From contig NZ_JAPEOK010000001.1 in the NCBI RefSeq assembly GCF_026341515.1, positions 3,596,001 through 3,660,000 on the forward strand: 64,000 bases of DNA. Direction: 5' to 3'. The notes under the pieces were generated by a model, which ran no database searches, was not told the origin of the DNA, and saw only the letters and a program-made list of their open reading frames with translations. The DNA comes from Streptomyces sp. NBC_00878 (GTDB taxonomy: Bacteria; Actinomycetota; Actinomycetes; Streptomycetales; Streptomycetaceae). Shown in pieces: positions 60,952-64,000 of the stretch (positions are counted from its first letter, which is position 1; every line of letters begins with the position of its first letter). Position numbers and translations under genes: made by a program.

Positions 60952-61039
60952 GCCTTTTTCGCCCCCGCCGCCCCTGCCCTCCCCCACTCTCGGCTTCGCT
61001 CGAGCGGGGGGTAGGGGGGCGGGGGCGAGAAAAAGGCTG
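60952..61039. terminator. Large composite terminator between folP2 and the LOG gene
   Basis: GGCCTTTTTCGCCCCCGCCG on the left is complementary to GGGGCGGGGGCGAGAAAAAGGC-type sequence on the right. The loop carries a core fragment of the interspersed repeat (CTCCCCCACTCTCGGCTTCG, 60980-61010). Works for both converging genes. Confidence 0.88.
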
Positions 61040-61042
61040 CCC

Positions 61043-61801
61043 CTACCTCCCCGCCTCCTTCGACACCAACGCCACCGCCTCGTCCACGTCGTCCGTGAGG
61101 TGGAACAGGAGCAGGTCCTTTTCCGAGGCCTTGCCCTGGGCGATCAGGGTGTTCTTGAGCCAGTCCACCAGCCCGCCCCAGTACTCCGTACCGAAGAGCA
61201 CGATCGGGAAGCGGGTGACCTTCTGGGTCTGGACGAGGGTGAGCGCCTCGAAGAGTTCGTCGAGGGTGCCGAGCCCGCCGGGCAGCACCACGAACCCCTG
61301 GGCGTACTTCACGAACATCATCTTCCGCACGAAGAAGTAGCGGAAGTTGAGCCCGATGTCGACGTACTGGTTGAGCCCCTGCTCGAAGGGCAGCTCGATG
61401 CCGAGGCCGACGGAGATGCCCTTCGCCTCGCAGGCGCCCTTGTTGGCCGCCTCCATGGCGCCGGGGCCACCGCCCGTGATCACGGCGAAGCCCGCCTCGA
61501 CCAGACCGCGCCCGAGCGCGACCCCCGCCTCGTACTCCGGAGAGTCCGCCTTCGTCCGCGCCGAGCCGAACACACTGATCGCGGGCGGGAGTTCGGCCAG
61601 CGTGCCGAAGCCCTCGATGAACTCCGACTGGATGCGCAGCACCCGCCAGGGATCGGTGTGGACCCAGTCCGACGGCCCGCCGGCGTCCAGCAGCCGCTGG
61701 TCCGTCGTGCTCGCCTGCACCTGCCCCCGCCTGCGCAGCACGGGGCCCAGCCGCTGCTCCTCCGGTGGCCGCTTCTTGCCCTCCGGGTTGCCAGTAGCCA
61801 T
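61043..61801 (-). CDS. LOG-family (TIGR00730) nucleotide-binding protein
   Basis: A 252-residue Rossmann protein. AISVFGSARTK, VITGGGPGAMEAANKGA, GLGIELPFEQGLN and the signature FVVLPGGLGTLDELFEAL (PGGxGTxxE) define the family, whose members hydrolyse cytokinin riboside or other nucleoside 5'-monophosphates to the base. ATG 61801 follows GGAGGGAGCGGAC. Corresponds in position to Rv1205. Convergent with folP2; dapE lies upstream on the same strand. Confidence 0.92.
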   Translation of the reverse strand: MATGNPEGKKRPPEEQRLGPVLRRRGQVQASTTDQRLLDAGGPSDWVHTDPWRVLRIQSEFIEGFGTLAELPPAISVFGSARTKADSPEYEAGVALGRGLVEAGFAVITGGGPGAMEAANKGACEAKGISVGLGIELPFEQGLNQYVDIGLNFRYFFVRKMMFVKYAQGFVVLPGGLGTLDELFEALTLVQTQKVTRFPIVLFGTEYWGGLVDWLKNTLIAQGKASEKDLLLFHLTDDVDEAVALVSKEAGR

Positions 61802-61907
61802 GTCCGCTCCCTCCACGCGTGCGGGTCGTTCCACCCCAGCGTAGATCTACGCGGGTTACGGAGGGGGGACGCCGACATGTCCGCCGTGAACCGCCGTCAG
61901 GTACGGG

Positions 61908-62987
61908 TCAGGCGGTCAGCCACGCCCTCAGCCTCTCCTCGCCCGCCAGGATCTTCGCCGTTTCGACGCGTTCGTCCCGCTTGTGTGCCAAATGCGGGTT
62001 GCCGGGACCGTAGTTGACCGCCGGGACGCCGAGCGCGCTGAAGCGGGAGACGTCGGTCCAGCCGTACTTGGGCTGGGGGGTGCCCCCGACGGCCTCGATG
62101 AAGGCGGCGGCCGCGGGGTGGGAGAGGCCCGGCAGCGCCGCGCCACTGTGGTCGTCGACCACGAACTCCGCGATGTCGCAGTCGGCGAAGACCTCGTGGA
62201 CGTGGGCCAGCGCTTCGGCCTCCGTACGGTCCGGCGCGTAACGGAAGTTGACGGTCACCACGCACTCGTCGGGGATGACGTTGCCCGCCACTCCGCCCGA
62301 GATGCCGACGGCGTTGAGGCCCTCGCGGTATTCCAGGCCGTCGATGACCGGATAGCGCGGCTCGTAGGAGGCGAGGCGGGCGAGGATCGGGGCGGCCGCG
62401 TGGATGGCGTTGGAGCCCATCCAACTGCGCGCGGAGTGTGCGCGCTCGCCCTTCGTCCTCAGCAGCACCCGCAGGGTTCCCTGGCAGCCGCCCTCGACCT
62501 GGCCGTCGGACGGCTCCAGGAGGACCGCGAAGTCGCCCTGCAGCCAGTCGGGGTGGGCCTCGGCCACATGCTTCAGACCGTTGAGGTGTGCGGCGACCTC
62601 TTCGTTGTCGTAGAAGACGAAGGTGAGGTCGCGGTTGGGGGCCGGGACCGTGGCCGCGATCCGCAGCTGGACGGCGACACCCGACTTCATGTCGCAGGTG
62701 CCGCAGCCCCACAGCACGCCGTTCTCGTCGAGGCGCGAGGGCACGTTGTCGGCGATCGGGACCGTGTCGATGTGGCCTGCCAGGATCACTCGCTCGGCCC
62801 GGCCCAGGTTCGTACGCGCCACGACGTTGTTGCCGTACCGGTCGACCGTCAGGTGCGGCAGGGCTCGCAGGGCGGTCTCGACGGCGTCCGCGAGGGGCTT
62901 CTCCGTGCCGCTCTCCGAGGGGAAGTCGACGAGCTGCGCGGTGAGCCGGGCGGCGTCCAGGGCGAGGTCAAGTTGGGTGTCGGCCAT
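61908..62987 (-). CDS. dapE: Succinyl-diaminopimelate desuccinylase
   Basis: A 359-residue M20-type metallohydrolase. GHIDTVP (His, Asp), GTCDMKSG (bridging Asp), YDNEEV (Glu pair), LEPSDGQVEGGCQG and HSARSWMG are the actinobacterial DapE marks. It releases succinate from N-succinyl-LL-diaminopimelate in lysine and peptidoglycan precursor synthesis. ATG 62987 opens the family sequence. Divergent from the cell-wall hydrolase-like gene at the right edge. Confidence 0.94.
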   Translation of the reverse strand: MADTQLDLALDAARLTAQLVDFPSESGTEKPLADAVETALRALPHLTVDRYGNNVVARTNLGRAERVILAGHIDTVPIADNVPSRLDENGVLWGCGTCDMKSGVAVQLRIAATVPAPNRDLTFVFYDNEEVAAHLNGLKHVAEAHPDWLQGDFAVLLEPSDGQVEGGCQGTLRVLLRTKGERAHSARSWMGSNAIHAAAPILARLASYEPRYPVIDGLEYREGLNAVGISGGVAGNVIPDECVVTVNFRYAPDRTEAEALAHVHEVFADCDIAEFVVDDHSGAALPGLSHPAAAAFIEAVGGTPQPKYGWTDVSRFSALGVPAVNYGPGNPHLAHKRDERVETAKILAGEERLRAWLTA

Positions 62988-63228
62988 GCCGTCGACCCTA
63001 ACGCGGCGCGCGTCCGGGCCCGGCCGGCGACCGGGCGACGACCGGGCGGAGTGCCGGGCAGCGGTCGAGCCCAGGTCGAGCAGGAGTAGGGCGGCGGTCG
63101 GGCGGTGGTCGGGCCACAGCCCTGTATCGGACTCCCGGCCGTTTCGGCAAACCGGCACGACTTCCGGGCCCCAGGATTTTCCACAGCTCCACAGATTCCA
63201 CACAGTACTCTCCAGTATCTTGTTGCAA

Positions 63229-64000
63229 GTGGCAGCGCCTTCCCCCACTTCCGCCCGTTCCTTACGCCCTTCGCGCCGCGGCCGTCTTCTGCGTTCGGGA
63301 GCCGCTTTAGCCGTGTTACTCGCCCTCGCGGGCTATCTCGCCGTGCAGTACCTGACCGGGAGCAGGGGCGAACCGAAGTGCAAGGTCGTCGCGGGCAACG
63401 GCGACGGAGAGTCGTACGAGTTCACGGCGGAACAGGCGGTGAACGCGGCGACGATCACGGCGGTCGGCACCCTCCGCGGCGTGCCCGAGCGTGCCGTCAC
63501 GATCGCCCTCGCGACGTCCCTCCAGGAGTCCGCCCTGCTCAACATCGCCCACGGCGACCGGGATTCACTGGGCCTGTTCCAGCAGCGGCCGTCGCAGGGC
63601 TGGGGCACCGAGAAGGAGATCCTGGACCCGACGTACGCGGCGGACGAGTTCTACGAGCACCTGGAGAAGGTGCCGGACTACACGAAACTGCCGCTCACCA
63701 TCGCCGCGCAGCGCGTCCAGCGCAGCGGCTATCCCGAGGCGTACGCGAAGCATGAGCCGGACGCCACGCTCCTCGCCGCGGCCCTGACCGGGCGCGCGGC
63801 CGGCACCCTCACCTGCGAGGGACGGCCGAGCACAGCGCCCGACGGCCCGGAGACGGTGCGTTCCGCGCTCGTCCGGGACTTCGGGCGCGACGTGCTCCGG
63901 AAGGTGGGCGCGGAAGCCACCGCCACCTCACCGGCTGCCACCTCACCGGCCTCCGCATCGGCATCGGCATCGGCATCGGCGGCCGTACCGTCCGTCTCGT
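63229..64000 (+). CDS. Membrane-anchored lytic-transglycosylase-like protein, 3' end outside window
   Basis: Open frame from GTG 63229 to the right edge (257 codons). A short basic N-terminus and one membrane helix (GAALAVLLALAGYLAVQYL) are followed by an extracellular domain: ALATSLQESALLNIAHGDRD and SLGLFQQRPSQGWGT, the lysozyme-like motif with catalytic-type Glu found beside NlpC/P60 domains in actinobacterial wall hydrolases. The end visible is Ala/Ser/Thr-rich. Three TTA codons (63262, 63307, 63316) fall in the first 30 codons, implying need for the bldA tRNA. The start has a weak ribosome site; GTG 63313 is a shorter alternative that still keeps one TTA. Confidence 0.75.
   Translation, partial: MAAPSPTSARSLRPSRRGRLLRSGAALAVLLALAGYLAVQYLTGSRGEPKCKVVAGNGDGESYEFTAEQAVNAATITAVGTLRGVPERAVTIALATSLQESALLNIAHGDRDSLGLFQQRPSQGWGTEKEILDPTYAADEFYEHLEKVPDYTKLPLTIAAQRVQRSGYPEAYAKHEPDATLLAAALTGRAAGTLTCEGRPSTAPDGPETVRSALVRDFGRDVLRKVGAEATATSPAATSPASASASASASAAVPSVS

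Overview
The window is chromosomal DNA from a Streptomyces or a very close relative. The base composition is very GC-rich with G/C-ending codons, GTG starts are frequent, ribosome sites are GGAGG-type, and the gene set is actinobacterial (WblC/WhiB7, AdnAB, mycoredoxin, DUF3107, DUF3117, DUF3152). Three TTA codons in the last gene fit bldA-type control. No rRNA, tRNA, CRISPR array, phage or plasmid module was seen.

The backbone looks like two blocks that, from memory of the Mycobacterium tuberculosis map, are also neighbours there. The left block (about 1-37600) corresponds to Rv3197A-Rv3211: wblC with a long regulated leader, uvrD2, mrx1, nudC, adnB and adnA, an alkyltransferase-like protein, moeZ, a DUF3152 protein, a TetR regulator, DUF3107 and a DEAD-box RNA helicase with a repetitive basic tail. 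Its theme is antibiotic and stress response plus DNA and thiol repair. The right block (about 44000-63000) corresponds to Rv1202-Rv1239c in reverse: corA, an MgtE-N/CBS protein, DUF1003, mrp, tatB, htrA, the anti-sigma factor, sigE, an O-methyltransferase, DUF3117, tag, a DivIVA-domain protein, folP2-like, a LOG protein and dapE. Its theme is envelope stress, magnesium and cell-wall precursors.

The left backbone carries insertions. A flippase/pseudokinase fusion and two tandem lipoprotein peptidases sit before moeZ. Between moeZ and the DUF3152 gene lies a four-gene cassette at 22544-28178, transcribed leftward: a PelF-like GT4 glycosyltransferase, a multi-pass membrane protein, a sugar-nucleotide epimerase and a Spherulin-4-like glycosidase. 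This parallels the core of fungal galactosaminogalactan and bacterial Pel loci, and is the best candidate here for a little-described system. The cassette contains a GTGA overlap, a 13-nt overlap and a 15-codon mini-ORF with a strong ribosome site coupled to the epimerase start.

The middle (37600-44000) is a loose set of housekeeping and hypothetical genes: an alpha/beta hydrolase, a NYN RNase, MarC, a PHP phosphoesterase and a Sufu-domain protein.

The window is also rich in small repeats. Two non-autonomous elements have terminal inverted repeats and CTAG target duplications (38910-38995 and 45643-45854). A family of GC-rich interspersed repeats sits mostly where convergent genes meet, and one fragment lies inside the sigE reading frame. 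Tandem repeats expand disordered parts of adnA, the cassette membrane protein, htrA, the DUF3152 protein and the helicase tail.
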